Assembly (NCBI GenBank): GCA_022708105.1
Contig: JAKIZI010000004.1
Coordinates: 1 to 64,000 of the forward strand
DNA: 64,000 nt
Source of the DNA: Bacteroidota bacterium
GTDB lineage: Bacteria; Bacteroidota; Bacteroidia; Bacteroidales; WCHB1-69
Reading direction: 5' to 3'
Part shown: piece after piece, positions 54,048 to 62,999 of the stretch
Layout of the letters: each line of letters opens with the position of its first letter
Position numbering within the stretch: position 1 is the first letter of the stretch
Made by a program: the position numbers and the translations under genes
Notes under the pieces: generated by a model
The model's input: the letters and a program-made list of their open reading frames with translations, nothing else
Database searches by the model: none
Told to the model about the DNA's origin: nothing

Positions 54048-55070
54048 TTGTTGTCTGTGAAAGATCTTTTAAATCAACCCCTGAAACCTCTGAATACTTT
54101 TCGAATTGACGGTATTACACGTCGATTAATCGAAATTGATTCTGTGAAAGAAATTGATTACCTATTTGATAATCATGTTTTTGATGATAAATTTATGATC
54201 TTGGGCGGGGGAAGTAATCTGCTCTTTTGTAATGATTTCGCTGGAACGATTATTCGCCTGAATCTGAAAGGAATTCAAGTGGTTGAAGAGACAGAAGAGC
54301 ATGTCTTTATTAAAGTCGCTGCAGGAGAGATTTGGGATGATTTTGTGTCCTATTGCCTAAGTCATGGCTACTATGGAGTAGAAAATTTGATTGGAATTCC
54401 CGGCCGAGTGGGAAGTGCTCCCGTTCAAAATATCGGAGCATACGGTGTTGAGGTGAAAGATGTATTCTATCAAGTCGAAGGGCTCTTTATTGCCGATAAG
54501 TCACCCTTTTGTTTCTCTGCGGAAGCGTGTGATTTCGGATACCGTAATTCGGTGTTTAAAAATAGATTAAGAAATCAATGTTTGATTACCTCGGCGTGTT
54601 TTAAGTTATCTAAAAAAGAGTCTTATAATTTAACTTATTCTGCCCTTAATGAGGCGATTAAAAGGAAAGAAAGTCCTCTCACGTCAAGCCTTGTGGCACA
54701 GACCGTTCTCGAAATTAGAAATGCAAAGTTACCGGATATTACAAAGATAGGTTGTGCCGGCAGTTTTTTTAAGAATCCTGTTTTGCCTAAAACAGAAGCC
54801 GAGCAACTATTGGCACAAAATCCAAATCTTGTAACGTTTGATACGGAGAATGGAATGGTCAAATTTGCAGCTGCCCGCCTGATTGAATTATGCGGATGCA
54901 AAGAATGGAAATACGGAGATGTAGCGGTGTATCCGACACAATCTTTGGTGATTGTGAATTATGGCAATGCTTCCGGAACGGAAGTTTTCCAATTTTATCA
55001 ACGGGTTACCGAGGCAGTCAAGGAGAAATTTGGGATCCTTCTTGAACCGGAAGTGAATATCGTTTGCTAA
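54048..55070 (+). CDS. murB: UDP-N-acetylenolpyruvoylglucosamine reductase
   Basis: This 340-residue protein uses a TTG start at 54048 (a second TTG and a GTG follow within 9 bp; no ATG is near). FAD-binding GGGSNLL, the conserved IPGRVGSAPVQNIGAYGVEV, YRNSVFKN and GCAGSFFKNP (catalytic Ser) are present, and the final EPEVNIV fits type I MurB. It reduces UDP-GlcNAc-enolpyruvate with NADPH in peptidoglycan synthesis. No other mur gene is adjacent; murC lies 37 kb upstream in the window. Confidence 0.95.
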   Translation: MLSVKDLLNQPLKPLNTFRIDGITRRLIEIDSVKEIDYLFDNHVFDDKFMILGGGSNLLFCNDFAGTIIRLNLKGIQVVEETEEHVFIKVAAGEIWDDFVSYCLSHGYYGVENLIGIPGRVGSAPVQNIGAYGVEVKDVFYQVEGLFIADKSPFCFSAEACDFGYRNSVFKNRLRNQCLITSACFKLSKKESYNLTYSALNEAIKRKESPLTSSLVAQTVLEIRNAKLPDITKIGCAGSFFKNPVLPKTEAEQLLAQNPNLVTFDTENGMVKFAAARLIELCGCKEWKYGDVAVYPTQSLVIVNYGNASGTEVFQFYQRVTEAVKEKFGILLEPEVNIVC

Positions 55071-55071
55071 T

Positions 55072-57216
55072 CTACGTTTTCTCAACCTCTTTCATGGAAA
55101 GACTGATTCGTTTTCGGGAAACTTCCACTGCTACCACCTTCACCATTACTTTCTGATTTAATTTCACCACTTCATTCGGATCCGAAACATAACGATTGGC
55201 CAAATGGCTGATATGTACCAATCCGTCCTGATGGACGCCGATATCCACAAAACAACCGAAATTGGTAATATTGGTTACAATGCCCGGAACGACCATGCCT
55301 TCTCTTAGATCGGAAATACTATTGATGTTTTTATCAAATTCAAAAAAGTCGAACTTTGCCCGTGGGTCACGACCGGGCTTCGCAAGCTCCTGCATGATGT
55401 CTTGTAGGGTAGGTAAGCCTACATTTCCGCTGATGAATTCCCGAAGATTAATACTTTTTCGCAGTGCTTCGTTTTGAATAAGATCGGATACGCTGCATTT
55501 CATCGTCTTGGCCATCTTGTCCACAACATGATAACTTTCCGGATGAACGGCACTTGCATCTAAAGGATTCGCGGCTCCGTGGATACGTAAGAAACCGGCA
55601 GCTTGTTCAAATGCTTTGGCTCCAAACCGAGGAATCTTTTGTAACCCGGCCCGACTCTCAAAAGGCCCGTTTTCATTTCGATAAGCAACTATTTTCTTTG
55701 CCAATGCCGGTCCGACTCCGGATACATACGAAAGCAACTCCTTGCTCGCTGTGTTGATCTCCACGCCAACCGCATTAACACAACTCTCTACCGTTGCCTG
55801 TAAACTCTCCTGCAATTTATTCTGATCGACATCGTGTTGGTATTGCCCGACTCCGATAGATTTAGGGTCTATTTTTACCAACTCTGCTAAAGGATCCATT
55901 AAACGGCGACCTATGGAAACCGATCCGCGTACCGTTACATCGTAATCAGGAAATTCCTCCCTCGCTACATCTGATGCCGAATAGATGGAAGCGCCGCTTT
56001 CATTCACGACAATGGCTGTTACTTCGCGTTCAAACGGAATTTTACGTACAAAATTTTCGGTTTCCCGCCCTGCTGTTCCGTTTCCAATGGCAATGGCATC
56101 AACTTTGTATTGCAATACCAAGCGTTTAAGCTTGTCCGAAGCTTGTTTGTATTCGGAATGGGGTGGGTGGGGGTAAATGGTTTCGTTATACAATAATTTC
56201 CCTTGTTTATCAAGAATGACGATCTTGCAGCCGGTTCTGAATCCGGGATCTATCGCTAAAATACACTTTTGTCCTAATGGCGGTGCCATCAATAATTGAC
56301 GTAAATTAATTACAAAGACTTTGATGGCCTCCTGATCTGCCTTTTCCTTGAAAAAATTACGTGTTTCTGTCTCCATTTGGGGCTTTAACAATCTTTTATA
56401 GGAATCGATTGCAGCGGTACGTACTTGCTCACTGCAACTGTTATTCCTTTGTACGAAATGCTGCAACATAATATCAAGCGCTTTGGTTTCGTCCGGCTCG
56501 ACGTTCAAACGCAAAAAGCCCTCATCTTCCCCCCGAAACATAGCCAAAAGTCTGTGCGAAGGAGCTTTGCTGATTCGTTCTGTTGCGTCAAAATAGATTT
56601 CATATTTTTCTCCTTCGACCTCTTTCTCTTTGAGCACCTTTGAGGTAATGACTGCTTCGTTTTTGAAGAAATTACGCATCCTTTCGCGTATCCGAATCTC
56701 TTCACACATCCGCTCGGCCAAAATATCCCGCGCACCTGCCAACGCCTCTTCAACGTTGTTTACCCCTTTTTCTGTGTCTATATAGTCAGATGCAATGCGT
56801 TTAAGATCAACCTGATCTTCACGGAAAATGATATCGGCAAGCGGTTCCAGTCCCCTTTCAATGGCCATCGACGCTCGAGTTTTTCTCTTCGGTCGATAGG
56901 GGAGATAGAGGTCTTCCAACTCATTCATCGTCATGGCCGATTCAATCTGTTTTTCTAAATCCGGAGTTAATTTTCCTTGTTCATTTATGGAATCAAGAAT
57001 CGCAGCACGACGTTTGTCCAACTCAACCCAACGCTCATGTAAAATCTTGATAGAGGAGATCTGTACCTCGTCCAAACTGTCTGTAACCTCTTTCCTGTAT
57101 CGCGATATGAAAGGGATAGTTGCTCCCGAACTCAATAAATTAATGGTATTCTTGACTTGCTCTTCCCGGAGATGTAATTCCTTCGCAATTAACGCTGCAT
57201 AATTTCTAATCGTCAT
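55072..57216 (-). CDS. tex: Transcription accessory protein Tex
   Basis: The Met at 57216 gives 714 residues; the earlier Met at 57237 sits on the promoter box. Domains in order are an N-terminal helical region (IPFISRYRKE, a Tex signature), a YqgF/RNase H-like domain (CILAIDPGFRTGCKIV, near 320), the helix-hairpin-helix region (LLSYVSGVGPALAKKIVAYR), and a C-terminal S1 domain (GMVVPGIVTNITNFGCFVDIG onward). It acts in RNA-associated transcription functions. It converges on murB. Confidence 0.96.
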   Translation of the reverse strand: MTIRNYAALIAKELHLREEQVKNTINLLSSGATIPFISRYRKEVTDSLDEVQISSIKILHERWVELDKRRAAILDSINEQGKLTPDLEKQIESAMTMNELEDLYLPYRPKRKTRASMAIERGLEPLADIIFREDQVDLKRIASDYIDTEKGVNNVEEALAGARDILAERMCEEIRIRERMRNFFKNEAVITSKVLKEKEVEGEKYEIYFDATERISKAPSHRLLAMFRGEDEGFLRLNVEPDETKALDIMLQHFVQRNNSCSEQVRTAAIDSYKRLLKPQMETETRNFFKEKADQEAIKVFVINLRQLLMAPPLGQKCILAIDPGFRTGCKIVILDKQGKLLYNETIYPHPPHSEYKQASDKLKRLVLQYKVDAIAIGNGTAGRETENFVRKIPFEREVTAIVVNESGASIYSASDVAREEFPDYDVTVRGSVSIGRRLMDPLAELVKIDPKSIGVGQYQHDVDQNKLQESLQATVESCVNAVGVEINTASKELLSYVSGVGPALAKKIVAYRNENGPFESRAGLQKIPRFGAKAFEQAAGFLRIHGAANPLDASAVHPESYHVVDKMAKTMKCSVSDLIQNEALRKSINLREFISGNVGLPTLQDIMQELAKPGRDPRAKFDFFEFDKNINSISDLREGMVVPGIVTNITNFGCFVDIGVHQDGLVHISHLANRYVSDPNEVVKLNQKVMVKVVAVEVSRKRISLSMKEVEKT

Positions 57217-57234
57217 GGTGCTTGTTTTAAAATG

Positions 57235-57242
57235 CAAAAATA
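57235..57242 (-). promoter_or_regulatory. -7 box for tex, decides its start
   Basis: TATTTTTG on the minus strand, 18 bp before the ATG at 57216. It rules out the ATG at 57237. Confidence 0.6.
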
Positions 57243-57492
57243 GAGAAAAAAGATAATTCCTTCCATTTTTCTGCGAAATTGCACATTCTTTTCCGTATTT
57301 ATCTTTCTTTATTGCAATTTCGAATAATTCGACAGAAAATGCTGCTATTTTTCCCCCTTTTTATGTAGTGGATTTAGAACTTTTAATGTTGCTTGTTTCT
57401 ATTTTGAAAAAAAAATAGAGAATAGATAAATTTAAGGAATTTATACTATTTTAGCTTATTGATTTTCAATATTTTTTTAAAATAAAAGAGTC

Positions 57493-58407
57493 ATGAAAAA
57501 AATAGTTATTTTATTGATTTTGATAATGGTGTTTTCCGCTTGCAAGAAAGAGGGCACCGGAACCATGAATTTTAAAATGCACTATACAGATTCTCCGGAT
57601 AAGGCAAAATCTGGTTATAAAAATGACAGCTATTATACCGGGTTTGGAGATTATATCACCTCTTTGACACCCCATCGATTTTTGGGCAAATTCGGGATAC
57701 TGGGCTTTCGTACAAATTACATGGACCCAAATATCAAAGAACATACCTTGTTGTTTATAGACGGGAATATGCCGGATGATGATCCGGCTAAAATTGCCGA
57801 CTTTTCTAATAATGCTGTCGTTAGCTATTCCCCGAACCTGAGCGGATTGATGGATAGCCATTTCAGATTTGTGGGAGAACAAATTGAATTAGTTTATTTC
57901 TTCTATGACGTCCTGAATTTTTATCAAGAAGTAAATATTCCTGTTCAATACGAGGGAGTGAATTTGCAAATGTTCAATTATATTTATGGAAATTATAACT
58001 GCCGACTTGATTCGATTATGCAAAATAATGTTATGCATGTGGAGCATTTCCCTTTTATTGCGCGATTATTCAATAGCGGATTTCCGGGTCTCTTTGTTTT
58101 TGGCAATTGTGATTCAACCTTTGTTTTTAATATGGAAGGTAATGAAGTACCGGCAAATTCACTCCACTTTCCCTTTGGCGGCAGTACCCGTTCCCAAATT
58201 ATCAGAAGTAATAATTATTTTCCTATCGTTGTGAATACGCCTTACGAAAACGAAACTGTCAACTTTATTGCGACCATGAGTTTTGATACCCGTAACTTGA
58301 TTCAAATTTATGCAGGCGAAGATAATATTCCCTATACGGGTGATGATGTTTTTATTTATGCTCCGAATTTCTGGGAAAGAATTAAAGTGAGTGTGGAAGT
58401 TCGGTAA
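57493..58407 (+). CDS. Lipoprotein of unknown family
   Basis: This 304-residue protein begins MKKIVILLILIMVFSAC, a lipoprotein signal. The mature portion opens with a run of beta strands (GTMNFKMHYTDSP, then an aromatic-rich YYTGFGDYITSLTPHRFLG). It contains the phrase GEDNIPYTGDDVF near the end, an acidic metal-loop-like feature. No family recognised. It stands alone, with no TAnnTTTG box seen upstream. It precedes the phosphate transporter gene by about 210 bp. Confidence 0.75.
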   Translation: MKKIVILLILIMVFSACKKEGTGTMNFKMHYTDSPDKAKSGYKNDSYYTGFGDYITSLTPHRFLGKFGILGFRTNYMDPNIKEHTLLFIDGNMPDDDPAKIADFSNNAVVSYSPNLSGLMDSHFRFVGEQIELVYFFYDVLNFYQEVNIPVQYEGVNLQMFNYIYGNYNCRLDSIMQNNVMHVEHFPFIARLFNSGFPGLFVFGNCDSTFVFNMEGNEVPANSLHFPFGGSTRSQIIRSNNYFPIVVNTPYENETVNFIATMSFDTRNLIQIYAGEDNIPYTGDDVFIYAPNFWERIKVSVEVR

Positions 58408-58568
58408 TTGATTGTCCGTTCAATCTCTTCATATTTCTTCTTTTCGGAAAGGAAATTATAAAATTTATTTTTATGAATAGATAAAGTGTCTCTTAATGAG
58501 TTTGTTACATAGATGCAGATTTTATCGTAAAAAATCTAAAAAACCGACAAAGAAAACCTGTTTTTTTA

Positions 58569-58576
58569 TATATTTG
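58569..58576 (+). promoter_or_regulatory. -7 box for the phosphate transporter gene
   Basis: TATATTTG, 45 bp before the ATG at 58622. Confidence 0.5.
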
Positions 58577-58621
58577 TAACATGGAATTTTTTTTTATTAA
58601 TGATTTAATAAATATAATTGT

Positions 58622-60871
58622 ATGGAGATTTTTTACTTCATTTTGATCGTTTTTCTTCTTTGTTTGGCTATGTTTGATTTGATGGTGGGGGTAAGCAATG
58701 ATGCCGTTAATTTTATTAATTCTTCGGTCGGAAGTAAAGCAGCCCCCTTAAAAGTAATTTTATTGGTTGCCGGTATGGGGATTCTCGTTGGTGCTACCCT
58801 CAGCAACGGAATGATTGATATTGCCCGAAACGGAATTTTTAATCCTGAAAAGTTCGTTTTTTCGGATATAATGTGCATCTTCGTTGCCGCCATGATTACG
58901 GATGTTTTCCTGCTCGACTTTTTTAATACGCTCGGATTACCCACTTCCACCACCGTTTCTTTTGTCTTTGAACTCCTCGGTGCCGCTTTTGCTATTTCGA
59001 TGTTGATGATTATCAATGATCCTACTGGTTCGCTCCAATTTGTTGAACTGTTGAATACTGAGAAAGCCCTGGCCATTATCTCCGGAATCTTTCTCTCGGT
59101 GGCCCTTGCGTTTATCTGTGGCTCCATCATCCAATTCATTGTACGATTGATTTTTACATTTAATTTTAAAAAGAATCTCAAATATTTTGCTGCTGTGTAC
59201 GGGGGATTAGCCGTGACCGCTATCATATATTTTATGCTGATTAAAGGGTTGAAAAACAGTAGTTTCATCTCCTCAAGTCAGATGGCCGAAATTTCAAGAT
59301 TTACTCCCATGATTTTGTTGGGATGTTTTGCCTTTTTTACCGTTTTGATGGAAATTCTCTATCTGCTGAAAGTGAATGTGCTGAAAGTAGTAGTTCTTTT
59401 TGGAACTTTTGCTTTGGCATTGGCTTTTGCAAGCAATGACCTTGTGAACTTTATCGGTGTGCCTCTGGCCGGTTTGGAATCCTACTTGCATTATATCGCT
59501 TCCGGTGGGGGAGACCTTGCAAAAACGCTTACAATGGAGACACTTAAAGGTCCCTCACAGACACCTTTCTACTTTCTGCTTATCGCTGCCGTTGTTATGC
59601 TTATTGCCCTGTTAACCTCCAAAAAAGCCCATAATGTGGTGAAAACGGAACTAAACTTGGCCAAACAAGACGAAAGTGAAGATATATTCAATTCCTCTGT
59701 CATGGGACGTAATCTTGTAAGAGGAATGCACAAAATGACCAAATCTTTCGATAAGGTCATTCCGGATAAAGTGACCATATGGATTAATAAACGGTTTGAT
59801 AAAGCTGACTTAACGCTTGAAGATGGCGCCTCTTTTGATCTTTTGCGAGCCTCTGTTAATCTGATTGTCGCCGGCCTCTTAATTGCGCTCGGAACATCAC
59901 TCAAATTACCGCTCTCTACCACTTACGTAACCTTTATCGTAGCAATGGGAACTTCGCTCTCTGACCGTGCATGGGGCAGGGATAATGCCGTCTATCGCAT
60001 TAGTGGCGTACTCAATGTGATCGGTGGATGGTTCATTACGGCCATTGCTGCTTTTATGCTCACTTTTGTTGTCGCTATTCTTATTTATTACGGCGGCCCC
60101 GTAGCCATCATACTCCTCATTGCGCTCGTCGTTTTCATGCTGATTAGAAACCAAAAAATGTTCAAAAGAAGAGAAAAAAGACATCTTGAACGAGATACCG
60201 TCGTTAAATTGATGAATAACGGAAATACAGAGACAGCTCTCAACCTCCTTCAAACCTATGTACGTGAAGATATCGAAAAAACAATGCAATTTGTTAAAGA
60301 TAATTATCTCAAAACCATTCATGGTTTCTGTAAGGAGAATTTGTCTGCCCTCCGTCATGTACATGCAGATATTGTGGAAGAGAAAATTCTGGTCAAAAAA
60401 ATGAAAAGGTTCGGAAGTGTTAGTATTCGGAAATTGAGCGAAAATGAAGCTGCCGAAAAGGGAATGTACTACTTCCAATGCAACGACTTTATGAGCGAGT
60501 TAGTCTATTCGCTTCACCGAATCGTGATGCCTGCGAAAGACCATCTTGACCACAATTTTAAACCTTTTAACTACATACAGATTACGAAAATTACAGATTT
60601 TGCAGCTAAATTGGCTGATTATATAACGTTGTGCGATAATTTTATTCGTGATAATGAAACCGCTACCATTGACGAAATCGTCGAAACAGGCCGTTACCTC
60701 AACAATGAATTAACAGAACTCAAACGCGCCCAAATCCGATTCCTCAAAGAAGAAGGCGACAGCACCAAAGCCAGTGAAATTTACCTCACTATGATTCACG
60801 AATCCCGGAACATCATCTCTTTCTCTGCCAATCTGAGTAAAGTGAGCCGTAAGTTCTTTGCCGGGTTATAA
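58622..60871 (+). CDS. pit: PiT-type inorganic phosphate transporter with PhoU-like C-terminal domain
   Basis: This 749-residue protein has about twelve transmembrane helices in two halves. The PiT repeats are visible as GVSNDAVNFINSSVGSKAAP near residue 25 and FASNDLVNFIGVPLAG near residue 280. After a cytoplasmic linker, a second PHO4 block (LKLPLSTTYVTFIVAMGTSL) follows. The last ~220 residues (KRREKRHLERDTVVKLMN onward) form a helical PhoU-like domain. It imports phosphate with a cation. A fused PhoU-like domain is known in this family and may regulate transport. A terminator follows. Confidence 0.9.
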   Translation: MEIFYFILIVFLLCLAMFDLMVGVSNDAVNFINSSVGSKAAPLKVILLVAGMGILVGATLSNGMIDIARNGIFNPEKFVFSDIMCIFVAAMITDVFLLDFFNTLGLPTSTTVSFVFELLGAAFAISMLMIINDPTGSLQFVELLNTEKALAIISGIFLSVALAFICGSIIQFIVRLIFTFNFKKNLKYFAAVYGGLAVTAIIYFMLIKGLKNSSFISSSQMAEISRFTPMILLGCFAFFTVLMEILYLLKVNVLKVVVLFGTFALALAFASNDLVNFIGVPLAGLESYLHYIASGGGDLAKTLTMETLKGPSQTPFYFLLIAAVVMLIALLTSKKAHNVVKTELNLAKQDESEDIFNSSVMGRNLVRGMHKMTKSFDKVIPDKVTIWINKRFDKADLTLEDGASFDLLRASVNLIVAGLLIALGTSLKLPLSTTYVTFIVAMGTSLSDRAWGRDNAVYRISGVLNVIGGWFITAIAAFMLTFVVAILIYYGGPVAIILLIALVVFMLIRNQKMFKRREKRHLERDTVVKLMNNGNTETALNLLQTYVREDIEKTMQFVKDNYLKTIHGFCKENLSALRHVHADIVEEKILVKKMKRFGSVSIRKLSENEAAEKGMYYFQCNDFMSELVYSLHRIVMPAKDHLDHNFKPFNYIQITKITDFAAKLADYITLCDNFIRDNETATIDEIVETGRYLNNELTELKRAQIRFLKEEGDSTKASEIYLTMIHESRNIISFSANLSKVSRKFFAGL

Positions 60872-60923
60872 TCTTTCATGGTGTTATAATTTATTTATAG
60901 TTCGATATTTTTATGATAAAAAT

Positions 60924-60966
60924 AAAAAAGGCCTTGATTCTCTAGGAAAACCAAGGCCTTTTTAAA
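60924..60966. terminator. Terminator between the transporter gene and the tRNA
   Basis: A 12-bp stem (60925-60936 with 60952-60963, core AAGGCCTTG) with A- and T-rich flanks. It can serve both the plus-strand transporter gene and the minus-strand tRNA. Confidence 0.9.
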
Positions 60967-60975
60967 ACAGCGGTG

Positions 60976-61060
60976 CGGAGAGTGAGGGATTCGAACCCCC
61001 GGAGGTGTTAGCCTCAACGGTTTTCAAGACCGCCGCAATCGACCACTCTGCCAACTCTCC
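60976..61060 (-). tRNA. tRNA-Ser (anticodon UGA)
   Basis: An 85-nt type II tRNA on the minus strand. The acceptor stem GGAGAGT pairs with ACTCTCC. The anticodon arm GCGGT-CTTGAAA-ACCGT holds TGA. The long variable arm is GAGG-CTAACA-CCTC, and the T arm is GGGGG-TTCGAAT-CCCTC. CCA is not encoded. A -7 box lies 4 bp before the 5' end. Confidence 0.95.
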
Positions 61061-61064
61061 GCCG

Positions 61065-61072
61065 CAAAGATA
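61065..61072 (-). promoter_or_regulatory. -7 box for tRNA-Ser
   Basis: TATCTTTG on the minus strand, 4 bp before the mature 5' end. Transcription should start at or near the tRNA itself, leaving almost no leader to remove. Confidence 0.6.
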
Positions 61073-61140
61073 CAAAAAAAGAGTTACAGGACTCAATTTT
61101 TTTTTGAAATTATTAATGGTGTCAAAATCAATAATTTTCG

Positions 61141-61148
61141 TATTTTTG
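61141..61148 (+). promoter_or_regulatory. -7 box for the pseudouridine synthase gene
   Basis: TATTTTTG, 26 bp before the ATG at 61175. Confidence 0.6.
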
Positions 61149-61174
61149 TACTTCATTATTTTACTCCATTTTGT

Positions 61175-62275
61175 ATGAAAGACGAGCTTGTTTTAGAAGA
61201 AAAAGATGAATTATATGAGCATTTTAACTTTACGGTGGATAAAGGGACTGACCTGCTCCGTATGGATAAGTATCTGCTGAATCTGATTGCCAATACTTCC
61301 CGAAATAAAATCCAACAAGCTGCCAAAGCAGGCTGTATTCTGGTAAATGGAAAGCCTGAAAAACAGAACTATAAGGTGAAGCCTTTAGACGTTATATCCG
61401 TCCTGATGGCGCATCCTCCCCGCGAAATTGAGTTGATTCCCGAAGATATTCCGCTAGATATTTGCTACGAGGACAATGATATTGTGATTGTGAACAAACA
61501 TGCCGGCTTAGTTGTGCATCCCGCTTACGGCAATTATACAGGAACGTTGGTTAATGCGTTGATGTTCCATTTTCAGAATCAATCCGGAAAAAATCAGGAA
61601 TCGCCACGTCCGATGCTGGTACACCGAATCGATAAAAATACGTCGGGAATTATGATTGTGGCTAAAAATGAATATGCCCAAATTAAATTAGCTAATGATT
61701 TTTTCCATCATACCATTGATAGAAAGTATTTGGCGTTGGTGTGGGGCGATTTTAAAGAAGATGAGGGGACCATTACCGGAAATATCGGTCGCAACCCTAA
61801 AGATCGGTTGGTGATGACCGTTTTCCCGGACGGGGAAGAGGGAAAACATGCCGTTACCCATTATAAAGTAGTGGAGCGTTTCGGCTATGTAACACTCATT
61901 GAATGTACCTTGGAAACGGGCAGAACGCATCAAATTCGCGTACATCTCAAATCTATCGGGCACCCGCTCTTTAATGATGCCTCTTATGGCGGCGATCAGA
62001 TTATAAAAGGAACTACATTTACGAAATATAAACAATTTGTTGCCAATTGTTTTAAATTGCTGCCGAGGCAAGCACTACATGCCAAATCGCTTGGCATTAC
62101 CCACCCGCTGACCGGTGAAAAAATATTCTTTGATTCTGACTTGCCGGACGATTTTCAATCCGTCATCGACAAGTGGCGGCATTATGCGAAACATAAAGAG
62201 TATGAAGAAGATATTACCCCCGAATTTGATTTAACTCATCGCGAAAAAGAGAGTATTCATGGCCCAAAAGAGTAA
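61175..62275 (+). CDS. rluD: RluD-type 23S rRNA pseudouridine synthase
   Basis: This 366-residue protein has an N-terminal S4 domain (about 25-85, [20 protein letters not shown]) and an RluA-family catalytic domain. The catalytic Asp lies in [17 protein letters not shown], and [18 protein letters not shown] marks the conserved late motif. It modifies uridines in helix 69 of 23S rRNA if the RluD assignment holds; RluC is possible. It overlaps the next gene by 17 bp. Confidence 0.93.
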   Translation: MKDELVLEEKDELYEHFNFTVDKGTDLLRMDKYLLNLIANTSRNKIQQAAKAGCILVNGKPEKQNYKVKPLDVISVLMAHPPREIELIPEDIPLDICYEDNDIVIVNKHAGLVVHPAYGNYTGTLVNALMFHFQNQSGKNQESPRPMLVHRIDKNTSGIMIVAKNEYAQIKLANDFFHHTIDRKYLALVWGDFKEDEGTITGNIGRNPKDRLVMTVFPDGEEGKHAVTHYKVVERFGYVTLIECTLETGRTHQIRVHLKSIGHPLFNDASYGGDQIIKGTTFTKYKQFVANCFKLLPRQALHAKSLGITHPLTGEKIFFDSDLPDDFQSVIDKWRHYAKHKEYEEDITPEFDLTHREKESIHGPKE

Positions 62276-62999
62276 ACCCAAATTTAAAGTTGACGATTTT
62301 TTCGGTACCCAAAACGACTATTATGTTTTCGGTGTTCAATCCGGGAAATCACTTTTTCGTCTTGCCGCTGATCTCGGGAATTTGTTCGGATGCGACTTTT
62401 TTTATCTGGAACAATATGCTGTTCAAGAAAACCCCGACCTGAACTACCACCTAATGTATGCGCTGATTTCGGAATCGGAAGAGATTCACTGCTTCCTGAT
62501 GGAGAATAAGACCTCTCATGATTCTCAATTTAATGTGGCTGAAACCGAAAAAAAACTCTCGTTTCATACGATGAATCTTTTTGAGGATGATTTTTATATT
62601 TTGAATAAAAAAGGGCTTCGGCTTTTTACGTGGCCGTTCTTAAATGCTGATTTTTTGATGTTGTTTTATACGGAAAAAGATCGCAATATTGCTTCTTTTT
62701 TCGAACAACTGGAATCTGTTCCCGGACTGCAATTGGTGCAAGATTTTGATATAATGAAATATAAACAATCTTCCCCTCATATCAAACGTCGTAAATTCTT
62801 TCAAAATCTTTTTTGTGAGATTGAGATTAAAAGTCGGAATTTTATGAAACAACGGTCGGAAACGATATTTCATCTTTCCCCGGATAATCATGGAGAAAAT
62901 ACTCAATTTTCCCTGAACAATAATTTGTTGAGACCGCTAAATCCTGAGTATATTGATTTTTTAGTAACAGACCCGTCCGAAGAGTATGGAAGATACTAA
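62259..62999 (+). CDS. IPExxxVDY family-like protein, extended form
   Basis: This 246-residue protein has an N-terminal part (about 15-165) that follows the IPExxxVDY pattern seen in Bacteroidota: SLFRLAADLGNLFGCDFF, FLMENKTS, and the region FTWPFLNADFLMLF at the place of the IPExxxVDY motif, which is degenerate here. The remaining ~60 residues are polar. Family function is unknown. The start lies 17 bp inside the end of the pseudouridine synthase gene. The stop overlaps the convergent lon stop by 4 bp. Confidence 0.6.
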   Translation: MAQKSKPKFKVDDFFGTQNDYYVFGVQSGKSLFRLAADLGNLFGCDFFYLEQYAVQENPDLNYHLMYALISESEEIHCFLMENKTSHDSQFNVAETEKKLSFHTMNLFEDDFYILNKKGLRLFTWPFLNADFLMLFYTEKDRNIASFFEQLESVPGLQLVQDFDIMKYKQSSPHIKRRKFFQNLFCEIEIKSRNFMKQRSETIFHLSPDNHGENTQFSLNNNLLRPLNPEYIDFLVTDPSEEYGRY

